Of a DNA stretch of 64,000 nucleotides, positions 42,387-53,378 are shown piece after piece. Position 1 is the first letter of the stretch. Every line of letters begins with the position of its first letter. The notes beneath the pieces are model-generated. The model had not been told where the DNA came from. It saw nothing but the letters and a program-made list of their open reading frames with translations, and ran no database searches. This DNA is from Deinococcus ruber (GTDB lineage Bacteria > Deinococcota > Deinococci > Deinococcales > Deinococcaceae): assembly GCF_014648095.1 (NCBI RefSeq), contig NZ_BMQL01000017.1:35731-99730 (forward strand). Reading direction: 5' to 3'. The position numbers and the translations under genes are program-made.

Positions 42387-42908
42387 CTAGCGCCGAACTC
42401 CGACGCCCTTTCCCCCGCCCAGCGCCGCGACCCGGCTGTTCATGGCGCTGAAGGCCAGATGTGTCAGGGCCAGAGCCAGCGCGTCAGCAGCGTGGTTGTT
42501 GAAGACCTCGCGGATGCCCAGACTCGCCTTGACCATGTATTCCACCTGATTCTTATCGGCGCGGCCCGTCCCCACCAGCGTCTGTTTGACCTGCATCGGC
42601 CCGTAGCTGAAGACCGGCACTTCGGCCTGAGCGCAGGCGAGCTGCACCACTCCGAACGCCTGCCCCACCTTGAAAGCCACATCGGCCTGCCTTCGCAGAA
42701 TCTGGTCTTCGATGGCGACGGCTTCCGGCTGAAATTCTTCCAGCAGCCTCGATACCTCGCTGTGCAGGTAATTCAGGCGGCGCGGCATGATCCAGGCGGC
42801 CTCGGTAATCAGACAGATATGGTGCAGATGCCGGGCCTTGCGGGCGTCGCCTTCCACGACACCAATGCCGAGATTGGCAAGGCCAGGGTCGATGCCGAGA
42901 ACGATCAT
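42387..42908 (-). CDS. ruvC: Holliday junction endonuclease RuvC
   Basis: The 173-residue RNase-H-fold resolvase cleaves Holliday junctions with RuvAB. The acidic residues are visible in LGIDPG (D7), AIEDQ (E near 66) and the C-terminal HAADALALAL. ATG 42908 follows TATTCT by six bases. It is central to recombination repair, important in this radiation-resistant genus. Confidence 0.94.
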   Translation of the reverse strand: MIVLGIDPGLANLGIGVVEGDARKARHLHHICLITEAAWIMPRRLNYLHSEVSRLLEEFQPEAVAIEDQILRRQADVAFKVGQAFGVVQLACAQAEVPVFSYGPMQVKQTLVGTGRADKNQVEYMVKASLGIREVFNNHAADALALALTHLAFSAMNSRVAALGGGKGVGVRR

Positions 42909-42917
42909 GGGGGAAGA

Positions 42918-43105
42918 ATAGCGTGTGGCAGGTGGCTTGTAGTTCGTGGCCTGTGCCTTGTAGAAAAGAAAAGACGTGCTGGCAGTTCTGGCTCTTCGTT
43001 ATTCCTGCACGCCACACACTACAAACCACAAGCCTCCCCAGAAAAAAAGCGTGCGGGACAGCTCTTCGCCGTTCCCACACGCCACAAGCCACGAGCTACA
43101 CGCTT
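42918..43105. repeat. Compound palindromic element (family A) between dppC-like gene and ruvC
   Basis: The left arm (gtgtggc, aggtggc, ttgtagt, tcgtggc, ctgtgcc) is followed by two inverse arms: one near 43008-43038 (cacgccacacactacaaacc) and one near 43076-43105 (cacacgccacaagccacgag). This suggests a tandem or nested copy. It spans nearly all of the gap. Confidence 0.7.
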
Positions 43106-43107
43106 CT

Positions 43108-44040
<933 letters not shown>

Positions 44041-44058
44041 GAGCAGACCTCCAGAGGG

Positions 44059-45060
44059 CTAGTCATAGCGAATCCTGGGATCGACGGCGGCATAGGCCAG
44101 ATCGGCCAGCAGACTGAAGATCAGGGTGAGCAGCGCGATAAACGTCAGGGCGGCCAGCACCACATTGAAATCCTTATTGACCAGTCCTTCCAGAATGACG
44201 CGGCCCATCCCCGGCCAGCTGAAGACCGTCTCGGTGATGACAGCGCCGCCGAACAGCCCTGGAATCGCCAGCCCCAGCAGTGTGATGATCGGGATGATGG
44301 CGTTTCGCAGGGCGTGTTTGTACACCACCACGCCGCCCGGCAGCCCCTTGGCACGCGCCGTTCTTACATAGTCTTGCGACAGCACTTCCAGCATGTTGGC
44401 CCGCATGAAGCGCAGAATGACCGCGATTTCACGGAAGGCCAGCACGCACAGCGGCAGAATCAGGTATTTGATCTTGTCGGCGATGATGGCCCAGGTCGAG
44501 GCGGTGGTGGGGTCGAGATCGGGGCTGCCCAGACCGCCGGGCGGCAGCGAAATCACGCCGTTCGTAATTCCTGGCAGATAGATGGCGAACAGCCACAGCA
44601 CCATCGGGCCGAGCCAGAAGACCGGGGTGCTGAAGGCCAGAAAGCTGAGGAAGGTCAGCACGTAATCGGGCAGCGAATACTGACGTACCGCGCTGTAGAT
44701 GCCCAGCGGCACCGCCACCAGCAGCGCCAGAATCAGCGCCGGAACGGTGAGGAGCAGGGTGTTGGGCAGGCGGTTCTGAAATACGTACTGAAAGGCGGGC
44801 TGGCTGAAACTGCGCGACCAGCCGAAATCGCCGTGCAGCGCCTGCACCAGCCAGTAGAAGTAGCGCAGAAAGATCGGCTGATCGAGGCCGTAGGCGGCGC
44901 GGAGGCGGGCGATGTCGGCGGGCGTGATCTGAGAGTTGCCCAGCGTGAGCTGATCGACCGGATCACCGGGTTGCAGAGCGGTCAGCGCGTAGATGATCAG
45001 GCTGATGACGAGGAGCAGCGGAATCATCTGAAGGATGCGCCGGAGGGTATAGGTCGCCAT
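44059..45060 (-). CDS. Peptide ABC transporter permease (DppB type)
   Basis: The 333-residue protein starts with the family signature [20 protein letters not shown], has six hydrophobic segments, and an EAA loop [20 protein letters not shown]. It pairs with the downstream permease. ATG 45060 follows AAGGAG; an earlier start would extend into the repeat. Confidence 0.92.
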   Translation of the reverse strand: MATYTLRRILQMIPLLLVISLIIYALTALQPGDPVDQLTLGNSQITPADIARLRAAYGLDQPIFLRYFYWLVQALHGDFGWSRSFSQPAFQYVFQNRLPNTLLLTVPALILALLVAVPLGIYSAVRQYSLPDYVLTFLSFLAFSTPVFWLGPMVLWLFAIYLPGITNGVISLPPGGLGSPDLDPTTASTWAIIADKIKYLILPLCVLAFREIAVILRFMRANMLEVLSQDYVRTARAKGLPGGVVVYKHALRNAIIPIITLLGLAIPGLFGGAVITETVFSWPGMGRVILEGLVNKDFNVVLAALTFIALLTLIFSLLADLAYAAVDPRIRYD

Positions 45061-45069
45061 AGACTCCTT

Positions 45070-45180
45070 ATTGCTCGGCTTGTGGCCTGTCACCCGTGGC
45101 TTGTGGGAAAGGCCCAAACACCTTGCTGCTCACAAGATGTTCAGGCCGTTTCCACCTGCTACAAGCGACAGGCCACAGGC
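45070..45180. repeat. Intercistronic palindromic element (family A) inside the peptide-transporter operon
   Basis: Heptad arm ggcttgt-ggcctgt followed by ggcttgt-gggaaaggcc; core CTTGctgctcaCAAG; then GGCCGTTTCC and inverse arm ctacaagcgacaggccacaggcc. The order matches 35722-35822. It fills the gap between the binding-protein stop and the ribosome-binding site of the permease. Confidence 0.8.
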
Positions 45181-45181
45181 C

Positions 45182-46966
45182 TCACTTCTGGGTATTGACC
45201 TCGGCAGCGCCCTTGCTGCTCCAGCCGATTTCGTAGGCGTCCCAGCTCGGGTACAGGCTGTAAGCGCTGAAGGTGTAGTTCAGCAGGTTCGGTACCTTGG
45301 TGTACACGTTCACGCGGAAGTACAGCGGCAGGCTCGGCACTTCGTCGGCCCAGATGGTCTGCATGCGGTCGAACAGCTTCACGCGGGCTGCGAGGTCGAA
45401 CTCGGTGCCCGCCTGCGTCCACAGTTTGTCGTACTCGGCGTTCTTCCAGCCCGGCTCGTCCTGCCCGGCAAAGCCGTTGGCAGCGGTGGGAATCTGGGTG
45501 CTGGAGAACAGGTTGCCCTTCTCCAGGCTGGGGTCTGCTGTCCAGGCGTACATCAGCATGTCCCATTTGCCGTTGCTGCCGCCGCCGATGAAGTCCTGGG
45601 CGAACACCACGCTGCTCGGGTAGTTCTGGATATTCACGTCCACGCCCACGGCCTTCCACTGCGCCTGCAAAATCTGCTGCACGCGCTCGCGGGTGGCGTT
45701 TCCGGCGGTGGTGGTGAAATTCAGGCTGAACTTCTTGCCGTTCTTGGCGAGAATGCCGTCGGCTCCCGGCTTCCAGCCCGCATCGGCAAACAGCGCCTTG
45801 GCCTTGGCGGGGTCAAAGTCGTAGGCCTTGGCGTCTTTCTTGTACAGCTTGGCAATCGGGTTCACGAAGGTATTGCTGACCGGCTGCTTGCCCTGAAACA
45901 GCGCCTTGGTCAGCGCAGCACGGTCGATGCTGTACAGCAGCGCCTGACGAACGCGCTTGTCGTCCAGGTCGAGGTCTTTGACCTTCTGCACGTTGCTGAA
46001 GCCGTTGATGTCGATGTGCTCCCAGGTGGCGCTCGGCACGAAGTAGGTCTTGTACTTGCCGCGCTCGCTGCGCTGGAGGTCGAGGCCCTGGTCGAAGGTC
46101 GGGCCGACGGCAGAAAGGGCGTCGATCTGGCCCGACAGCACGTTTACCTTCAGGGTGTTGGTGTTGGGAATGAAGCGGTACTGCACCGTCTGAACGTACT
46201 TGTCGGCTCCGCCCTTGGGGGTGCGCCAGTAATTCGGGTTGCGCGTCATGGTCAGGCTGTTGCCGCTGCGCCACTGCGTCGGCCTGAACGGCCCAGCGAC
46301 CACCTTGGGCAGATTGTTGGCGGTGGTGAAGGCCGAGATGAACTTGACCCAGGCGTCGTTGATGGCCTTGCCGCTGGTCTTGGAATCGAGCTTGGCGGTG
46401 GCGCTGTCAAACGAATTCCAGGCGCTTGCCATCGAAGCCGAGGGAGCCAGACCGGGCGAGACCTGATCGGCGAACAGATACGGCGGATTGTAGGTGATGG
46501 TGAAGGTGTCGGCGTCGTTGACGGTGATCTTGGCCTTGTCCCAGGGGTCGCGGCTGGGTACGGGAACGCGGTCGTCCTGCTCGACTTTCAGCCAGAACTG
46601 GAAGTCTTTGGGCGTGATGGCGCTGCCGTCGCTCCACTTGGCGTCCTTACGGATGCTGTAGGTCACGCTGTTGCTGGTCACGTCGCCCGCCGCGTTCTTG
46701 GTCAGCTTGTAGCCGCCGTTGGCGAGCGTGGGAACGGTGGTGGCAATATCTGCGTACAGATCGCCCGCGTTGTCCTTGGAGACGAGTGAAGCTCCCATAT
46801 AGCCGTTGATCTCGCTGGTGATCGCCAGATTGTTGGTCTGCCAGGGATCGTAGATGTTCGGCGGTTCCTGCGACGTGCCCACGACCAGACTGTTATTGGC
46901 AGGGCCAGCCACTGCGACACCAAGGAGGAGGAGGGAAAGGGCCAGCAAAGTTTTTGTCGACTTCAT
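45182..46966 (-). CDS. Peptide ABC transporter substrate-binding protein
   Basis: The 594-residue SBP_bac_5 family protein has a signal peptide (residues 1-20, [10 protein letters not shown]). Typical features are the early [17 protein letters not shown], the [10 protein letters not shown] motif, and [15 protein letters not shown]. It captures peptides or similar solutes in the periplasm for the two permeases encoded downstream. ATG 46966 follows GGAGG. Confidence 0.93.
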   Translation of the reverse strand: MKSTKTLLALSLLLLGVAVAGPANNSLVVGTSQEPPNIYDPWQTNNLAITSEINGYMGASLVSKDNAGDLYADIATTVPTLANGGYKLTKNAAGDVTSNSVTYSIRKDAKWSDGSAITPKDFQFWLKVEQDDRVPVPSRDPWDKAKITVNDADTFTITYNPPYLFADQVSPGLAPSASMASAWNSFDSATAKLDSKTSGKAINDAWVKFISAFTTANNLPKVVAGPFRPTQWRSGNSLTMTRNPNYWRTPKGGADKYVQTVQYRFIPNTNTLKVNVLSGQIDALSAVGPTFDQGLDLQRSERGKYKTYFVPSATWEHIDINGFSNVQKVKDLDLDDKRVRQALLYSIDRAALTKALFQGKQPVSNTFVNPIAKLYKKDAKAYDFDPAKAKALFADAGWKPGADGILAKNGKKFSLNFTTTAGNATRERVQQILQAQWKAVGVDVNIQNYPSSVVFAQDFIGGGSNGKWDMLMYAWTADPSLEKGNLFSSTQIPTAANGFAGQDEPGWKNAEYDKLWTQAGTEFDLAARVKLFDRMQTIWADEVPSLPLYFRVNVYTKVPNLLNYTFSAYSLYPSWDAYEIGWSSKGAAEVNTQK

Positions 46967-47083
46967 GAACAGACCTCCGAAGGATGCGCCGCCCGAACAG
47001 CCGGGAAAAGCGTGAAGAGAGTATGACAGAAAGATGATGAATCTGGGCCGAAAGCTTTATTTGCGGGGGTACAGCACGGCAGC

Positions 47084-47121
47084 AAAACGCGCTGCCCGAC
47101 CGAGAAGGGTCAGGCAGCGCG
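47084..47121 (-). terminator. Intrinsic terminator of the Fe-S carrier gene
   Basis: On the minus strand GCGCTGCC (47113-47120) pairs with GGCAGCGC inside 47089-47096, with extra pairs near the loop, followed by TTTT (47084-47087). Confidence 0.8.
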
Positions 47122-47143
47122 GAAGAAGGTCTGTCGTTAAGGT

Positions 47144-47563
<420 letters not shown>

Positions 47564-47643
47564 GCCTAAATCCTAGCAGTCTGTCAGGATTGCAAAGGTG
47601 TTGCACGTCTCAGCACGGCACACCCACGCTTTATGCTGTGTGC

Positions 47644-48879
<1,236 letters not shown>

Positions 48880-48891
<12 letters not shown>

Positions 48892-49020
48892 CTTGTGGCC
48901 TGTGGCTTGTAGGAACAGAAGGAACGCGCCCCACTCGTGCTGGGCGCGTTCTTCAGTAGTTAAAGCTTTCAGAATAGAAGGCGAAAGTGCGCCGGGACGC
49001 TGTTCCCACTTCCTACTTCC
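48880..49020. repeat. Heptad array and terminator between M24 peptidase and padR
   Basis: cttgtag-cttgtgg-cctgtgg-cttgtag (about 48887-48912) is a clear four-unit heptad array, like the family A arms. It is followed by a perfect hairpin GAACGCGCCC (48922-48931)/GGGCGCGTTC (48942-48951) that serves as a terminator. A short pyrimidine array (cttccta-cttcctg) lies at the right end. Confidence 0.65.
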
Positions 49021-49024
49021 TGTT

Positions 49025-49819
49025 TTAGCCGTTGCTGGCGTCGTCTTCGGCCAGCAGGCGATACAGCGACTTGCGGGCCTCTTTCAGCACCGACTGTGCC
49101 TGCGTGAGCTGGGCTTCGTTGCCCTCTTTGGCAATCTGCATCACCGCGCCCATCAGGGCATGCAGCCCCTGCCGCAGCTCGACGTGGCCGCCGTGCCCGC
49201 CCTCTTTGCTGTCCCAGGGGGCCTTCATCTCGTCGGGGTGGGCCGCCACGTACTGCTGGCCCGCTTCGGTCAGCACATACGCCTTCTTGCCGTCCTGCGC
49301 CTGCACCACGATCAGGCCTTCGTCTTCGAGCTGCGACAGTGCCGGATACATGCTGCCGGGGCTGGGCTGCCACAGGCCGCCGCTGCGCTCGGAAATCTCC
49401 TGAATCATCTGGTAGCCGTTGCGGGCTTCCTCGCTGAGCAGGGCCAGCACCGACAGGCGCAGATTGCCGGTCTTGGCGCGGGGGCCACGCATGCCGCCGC
49501 GCAGACGGGCTGTACGTGGGTCTTCGCCTTCGAAGGGGCCGCGTGGGCCGCCCCGGTGGGCAAACTGGCGGGGATCGCCACGCTGGAAGGCGTCGGCTTC
49601 AAAGTTCATGTGGCTGTGCTTTCTGTGGTTAAACATTCTGGGATCGTTAAACATACGGTGCTCCTGGCTAAAAAATGGGTGGGGCTGAGTGAAGGTGGGC
49701 TGACTGTGGGTGGCAGACGGGCCGCAGTGCTGCTCGTGCTGCCCGTGTGAGCGAAAGGGCCAGTTCCCAAACGGGGAACCTCTGTGCGGATGGTTGAACG
49801 GGTTGTTGTGGTTGTGCAT
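49025..49819 (-). CDS. PadR-family transcriptional regulator with a long His-rich N-terminus
   Basis: A 264-residue regulator. The winged-helix core begins near residue 115 (TGNLRLSVLALLSEEARNGY, QPSPGSMYPALSQLEDEGLI) and is followed by a C-terminal dimerisation helix. PadR proteins normally lack the first 110 residues, which here are rich in H, N, F, P and R and could bind metal. ATG 49819 follows AGGAGG. Its promoter carries a tandem 10-base repeat, so it probably represses itself. No target gene is obvious. Confidence 0.88.
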   Translation of the reverse strand: MHNHNNPFNHPHRGSPFGNWPFRSHGQHEQHCGPSATHSQPTFTQPHPFFSQEHRMFNDPRMFNHRKHSHMNFEADAFQRGDPRQFAHRGGPRGPFEGEDPRTARLRGGMRGPRAKTGNLRLSVLALLSEEARNGYQMIQEISERSGGLWQPSPGSMYPALSQLEDEGLIVVQAQDGKKAYVLTEAGQQYVAAHPDEMKAPWDSKEGGHGGHVELRQGLHALMGAVMQIAKEGNEAQLTQAQSVLKEARKSLYRLLAEDDASNG

Positions 49820-49847
49820 TCTGGTGCTCCTCCTGAGCGATATATCG

Positions 49848-49876
49848 AAGATAGTCTTAGATAGTCTTTCTGTCAA
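49848..49876 (-). promoter_or_regulatory. padR promoter with tandem 10-base operator
   Basis: On the minus strand TTGACA (49871-49876), a 17-base spacer and TATCTT (49848-49853). AGATAGTCTT occurs twice in direct succession (plus strand 49849-49858 and 49859-49868), covering most of the -10 and spacer, one helical turn apart. It is a strong candidate operator. Confidence 0.8.
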
Positions 49877-49931
49877 GAGGGCGGCTTCGGAATGTTCCAG
49901 CAGCGCAGCCGCTGTGCCGCACCACACACGA

Positions 49932-49961
49932 AAAAGCCCCGCCGACTGGGGCAGGGCTTTT
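49932..49961 (-). terminator. Terminator of the VOC gene
   Basis: AAAAGCCC (49932-49939) pairs with GGGCTTTT (49954-49961). The T-run on the minus strand makes it the end of the VOC gene. Confidence 0.8.
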
Positions 49962-49983
49962 CTCTTCAGGAAGTATGGTGAAG

Positions 49984-50337
49984 CTAGCTGTCCTTCTGCA
50001 CCACGCAGAAGCGGTTGCCGTCCAGATCGGCCAGCACCACATAATCGGCACCCGGTTCGTAGCGCCAGTCCACCCGCACCGCGCCCAGACTCAGCAGGCG
50101 CTCGACCTCTGCACCCTGATCGGCGGTGTACAGGTCGAGGTGGTGGCGGCGGTGGTTCTCGGCTTCGGACGATACCTGCTTGAGCGCGAGCTGTGGCCCT
50201 GTTCCCTGGGTGGGAACGAGCACCACCCAGTCGTCAGAGGGTTCCTCGCGGGGACGGTAATGCAGGGCCTGTGACCAGAACTCGGTTGCCCGCGCCACAT
50301 CGCGCACACCCCACACCACCGAACCGATTCTCAGCAT
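49984..50337 (-). CDS. VOC/glyoxalase-fold protein
   Basis: The 117-residue protein has the vicinal-oxygen-chelate pattern: WGVRDVARATEFWSQALHY at the start, RRHHLDLYTAD in the middle and LADLDGNRFCVVQ at the end. It may be a small dioxygenase, isomerase or resistance protein. ATG 50337 follows GAGGAG. The gene precedes the MFS exporter's end on the same strand by only 20 bases. Confidence 0.82.
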   Translation of the reverse strand: MLRIGSVVWGVRDVARATEFWSQALHYRPREEPSDDWVVLVPTQGTGPQLALKQVSSEAENHRRHHLDLYTADQGAEVERLLSLGAVRVDWRYEPGADYVVLADLDGNRFCVVQKDS

Positions 50338-50357
50338 CGCTCCTCTCCCCCGACCGT

Positions 50358-51827
50358 TCAGTCGTCGCTGGCACTGACCATCTGCCCACTGGAGGCAGGG
50401 ATGGTACGGGTGCGCGGCGTCAGGGCGGCCAGGACCACGCTGGCGGCACTCAGCAGGGCCAGCAGCCAGAACGCTTCCTTCAGGCCGGAAATAAACGGAT
50501 CGAGCGTGCTAGGCGGCAGGTTGGAAGCCAGCCCCGAGAAGACCTTGAGCATCACCTCGCGGGGCACGCGGGCCACCACCACGCTGAGCGTGAAGATGAT
50601 GGCGATGACGCTGCCCACGCTCATCAGCAGGGTACGCACGCCTGCTGCCACGCCGCGCCGATCTGCGGCCACGCTGCCCATGATGAGAGAGGAATTGGGC
50701 GAGTTGAATAGACCGCTGCCGATGCCTGCCGCGAACATCAGCACGGCGACCAGCCAGTACGGAGTACTCAGGTTCAGCAGCAGCGCAAAGCCGAGCATGG
50801 CAACGGTGGTGAGCGTCAGACCTGCCTGAATCAGTCGGCGCGGGTGGGCGCGGTCGGCCATCCGGCCCGCGATGGGCGAGGCGAGCAGCAGGCCCAGCGC
50901 CACTGGCACGAGCATCACACCCGCGACCACCGCATCGACGCCCTTTGCGCCCTGGAAATAGAACACGAACAGGAAGGTGAGCGCCATACGAACAATCGAG
51001 TTCAGGAAAACCTGCGCGTTATTCAGCGTGAAGCTGGCGTCGCGGAACAGCCGCAGATCGAGCATCGGGGCCTTCACGCGGCGCTCGATGAACAGGAAGG
51101 CCACCAGGAACAGCAGGCCCACCACGATGTACTTGGTCACGCCCGCCCACGAGTCGATGCCGCCGATGCTCAGGCCGATCATCAGCAGGGCGAACCCCGC
51201 CGCGTAGGTGGCGTTGCCCCAGATGTCCACCGGGTCTTTGGCGTCGCGGGGGGCGGTGTCGCGCAGAGTTGTCACGGCCCACAGCGTCCCGACGATACCG
51301 ATGGGCACATTGAACCAGAACACCCACTGCCAGCCCAGCGACGTGAGCCAGCCGCCCACAATCGGCCCCAGGATGCTGCCCACCGCGATCATCATCTGAT
51401 TGGTGCCGATTGCCACGCCCAGCTGAGACTTGGGGAAGGCGTCGGCCACGATGGCGCTGGAATTGGCCGCCATAAATGCGCCGCCCACGCCCTGGAGCGC
51501 CCGCAGCGCAATCAGCAGGTTGACGCTGTGGGTAAAGCCTGCCAGTAGCGAGGCGACAGTAAACACGCTGAAGCCCAGCACGTACAGCCGTTTGCGCCCG
51601 TACATGTCGGACAGGCGGCCACCGTTCAGCACAAAGACCGTCTGGGTCACGCTGTAGGCCAGCAGCACCCAGATGATCGACAGCAGCGAACTGTGCAGGT
51701 CGCGCAGCAGCGTGGGCAGAGCGATGATGAGCGTGCCCGAGTTCATGCTCGCCATGAGTGCGCCGATGCTGGTGACGCTCAGGGCCATCCATTTGTAATT
51801 GGGATTCGTGGGCTGTGTTTGGGTCAT
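50358..51827 (-). CDS. DHA2-type MFS multidrug transporter
   Basis: A 489-residue exporter with about 14 segments. Motif A GGRLSDMYGRKRLY, motif B LIALRALQGVGGAFM and motif C GSILGPIVGGWLT are all visible. It probably exports drugs or toxic compounds by proton antiport. ATG 51827 overlaps the MarR stop (ATGA), so the regulator and pump are one operon. Confidence 0.92.
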   Translation of the reverse strand: MTQTQPTNPNYKWMALSVTSIGALMASMNSGTLIIALPTLLRDLHSSLLSIIWVLLAYSVTQTVFVLNGGRLSDMYGRKRLYVLGFSVFTVASLLAGFTHSVNLLIALRALQGVGGAFMAANSSAIVADAFPKSQLGVAIGTNQMMIAVGSILGPIVGGWLTSLGWQWVFWFNVPIGIVGTLWAVTTLRDTAPRDAKDPVDIWGNATYAAGFALLMIGLSIGGIDSWAGVTKYIVVGLLFLVAFLFIERRVKAPMLDLRLFRDASFTLNNAQVFLNSIVRMALTFLFVFYFQGAKGVDAVVAGVMLVPVALGLLLASPIAGRMADRAHPRRLIQAGLTLTTVAMLGFALLLNLSTPYWLVAVLMFAAGIGSGLFNSPNSSLIMGSVAADRRGVAAGVRTLLMSVGSVIAIIFTLSVVVARVPREVMLKVFSGLASNLPPSTLDPFISGLKEAFWLLALLSAASVVLAALTPRTRTIPASSGQMVSASDD

Positions 51828-52315
51828 GATGCTGTCACCACCTCGGGGGTCTGCTGTTTGGAGGGCGTGTCATGGCTCTCCTCGGTGTCCAGCGCCGCTT
51901 CCAGTGCTCGAAGACTGCTGAGGAAGGCCGCCAGCTGCGCTTCGTCGAGCGCCGCGAAGAAGCTGGCGACGGTGCCGCGAATGCCGGGAATGATCTCGCG
52001 GGCCTTGTGCTCGCCCGCTGGCGTCAGAGACAGATAGATACAGCGGCGATCTGAGGGGTCGCGCTGCCGGGCCAGATAGCCGCCCGCTTCCAGCCGGTCG
52101 ATCACCCCGGTCAGGTTGCCGGGCGTCACGCCCATGCTGCTGCTCAGGGCATTGGCGGTCTGTGGGCCACTTTCCAGCAGCAGCCGCAGCACGCTGTACT
52201 GCGGGCGCGTCACGTCGTAGTCGGTCATTGTGTTCTGGAGCTGCCGCGACATCAGGCTATGAACCCTGTCGAGGGCGATCCAGGCGGCGGTCTGTGGGGG
52301 TCGTTCCTGGGGCAT
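51824..52315 (-). CDS. MarR-family transcriptional regulator
   Basis: The 163-residue winged-helix repressor includes TRPQYSVLRLLLESGPQTAN, TPGNLTGVIDRLEAGGYLAR and DRRCIYLSLT (wing). ATG 52315 (MPQERPP) is favoured; a TTG at 52321 gives two extra residues. A palindrome just upstream is the likely self-operator. It presumably represses the coupled exporter until a ligand binds. Confidence 0.9.
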   Translation of the reverse strand: MPQERPPQTAAWIALDRVHSLMSRQLQNTMTDYDVTRPQYSVLRLLLESGPQTANALSSSMGVTPGNLTGVIDRLEAGGYLARQRDPSDRRCIYLSLTPAGEHKAREIIPGIRGTVASFFAALDEAQLAAFLSSLRALEAALDTEESHDTPSKQQTPEVVTAS

Positions 52316-52320
52316 ATACA

Positions 52321-52336
52321 ATGATGTTTATATCAT
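52321..52336 (-). promoter_or_regulatory. Probable MarR operator
   Basis: ATGAT-gtttat-ATCAT, a 16-base inverted repeat in a very A+T-rich promoter region with TATAAA- and TATAAG-like boxes (52321-52350). It lies directly upstream of the MarR start codon. Confidence 0.65.
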
Positions 52337-52474
52337 ATAAGCCTATAGCATTCAAGCCTACATCGTTTCGGGGCTTCTCTGACGGCGCTGGCTGCCGGAC
52401 TACCCACGTTTCCATAACGACTGTCTACCGACAGGTCTTCACCGCCGACCCTTCCTGACAGGTAGGCTGGGGGT

Positions 52475-53152
52475 ATGGCGAACTTGAGCGGAACCACCAT
52501 CATGCTGACAGGTGCAGGCGGCGCACTGGCGAGTGCTGTAGCGCAGGAACTCGTGGACGCGGGCGCAGAGCTGATTCTGGTGGGGCGCGGTGACAGCCTG
52601 AAACGCGCTGAAGACCGGTTGCCCGCCACCGAAGTTCTCGACCTCGACCTGACCGACCCCGCCTGCATCGAGGTCCTCAGAAAACACAAGGTCGATGCGC
52701 TGGTGCATACCGTGGGCGGTTTTGCCATGCAGGACGCTCACAAGGCCACCCCCGACGATCTGACTCAGATGATGTCACTGAACATGACCACGCTGTTTCA
52801 CTGCGTTCAGGGCGTGTTGCCGCACATGCTCCGCCAGAAGGAAGGCATGATCGTGGGCATCAGCGCGGGGCAGGCTGCCCGCATGTCGGGCAAGGGGGCG
52901 GCGCTGTATACCGCCAGCAAAGCCGCCGTGGCCGCCTACCTGCTGAGCCTGAACGACGAGCTGAGCGCCAAGGGCGTGCATTCCTGCGTGGTGTACCCGA
53001 TGGGCGCACTCGACACGCCTGCCAACCGCGAGAGCGGCGTGAGCTGGGAACGCGCCATCGACCCGCGTGGCGTCGCCCAGAGCATCGCCCACGCCCTGAC
53101 AAGACCCGCCCGCGCACATGTGACAGAGCTGAAGATCTACCCGGAAGTGTAA
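52475..53152 (+). CDS. SDR-family oxidoreductase
   Basis: The 225-residue NAD(P)-dependent enzyme has TGAGGALA near residue 12 and YTASKAA as the catalytic Tyr-Lys motif, with a serine in GISAGQ. The substrate is unknown. ATG 52475 follows TAGGCT by six bases. Confidence 0.88.
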   Translation: MANLSGTTIMLTGAGGALASAVAQELVDAGAELILVGRGDSLKRAEDRLPATEVLDLDLTDPACIEVLRKHKVDALVHTVGGFAMQDAHKATPDDLTQMMSLNMTTLFHCVQGVLPHMLRQKEGMIVGISAGQAARMSGKGAALYTASKAAVAAYLLSLNDELSAKGVHSCVVYPMGALDTPANRESGVSWERAIDPRGVAQSIAHALTRPARAHVTELKIYPEV

Positions 53153-53156
53153 GCAG

Positions 53157-53264
53157 CGCGGCCCCTCCTGCATTCAGAAGGGGCCGCGTGCGGTTGGGAC
53201 CGTCAGTGCCGTGGACGTGAAAGGTGCGAGATGCAAAGTGCCGAGGTGAACGGTGCTGGGCAGA
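53157..53264. other. Intergenic hairpin and degenerate repeat
   Basis: CGCGGCCCC (53157-53165) pairs with GGGGCCGCG (53180-53188), probably ending the SDR gene. It is followed by a loose 7-base periodic stretch (ggtgcga-gatgcaa-agtgccg-aggtgaa-cggtgct) at about 53224-53258, like the repeat arms elsewhere. Confidence 0.5.
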
Positions 53265-53365
53265 ACAAAAATGCGTGGATTCGAACCACCTGACGCCGCC
53301 CCGGCATCGCCGCTGCCTGCTTGACCCGCAGGCTGGGCTGACACTCGCCCGGCTTCCCAACCACC
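53265..53365 (-). ncRNA. Candidate tRNA-like RNA downstream of the DIP1984-family gene
   Basis: Read on the minus strand there are three tRNA-like hairpins in tRNA order. A D-like stem GGGC/GCCC with an 8-base loop lies at 53335-53350. An anticodon-like GCCTGC-gggtcaa-GCAGGC with a 7-base loop lies at 53315-53333. After a G+C-rich variable segment comes a T-like arm GTGG-TTCGAAT-CCAC at 53275-53289. No 7-base acceptor stem or CCA is visible, and a T-run (53266-53272) follows the T-like arm like a terminator. TACAGT (53369-53374) is placed as its -10. It starts right after the stop codon of the DIP1984-family gene. It could be a functional tRNA mimic or a decayed tRNA; the intact hairpins and promoter favour the former. 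Confidence 0.6.
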
Positions 53366-53378
53366 CCCACTGTAGCAG

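Noticed and set aside
53270..53372. Region 53270-53372 as an ordinary tRNA gene
   Set aside because: D-, anticodon- and T-like hairpins exist, but no acceptor stem, no U33 in the 7-base loop and no CCA, so it is listed as tRNA-like RNA only.
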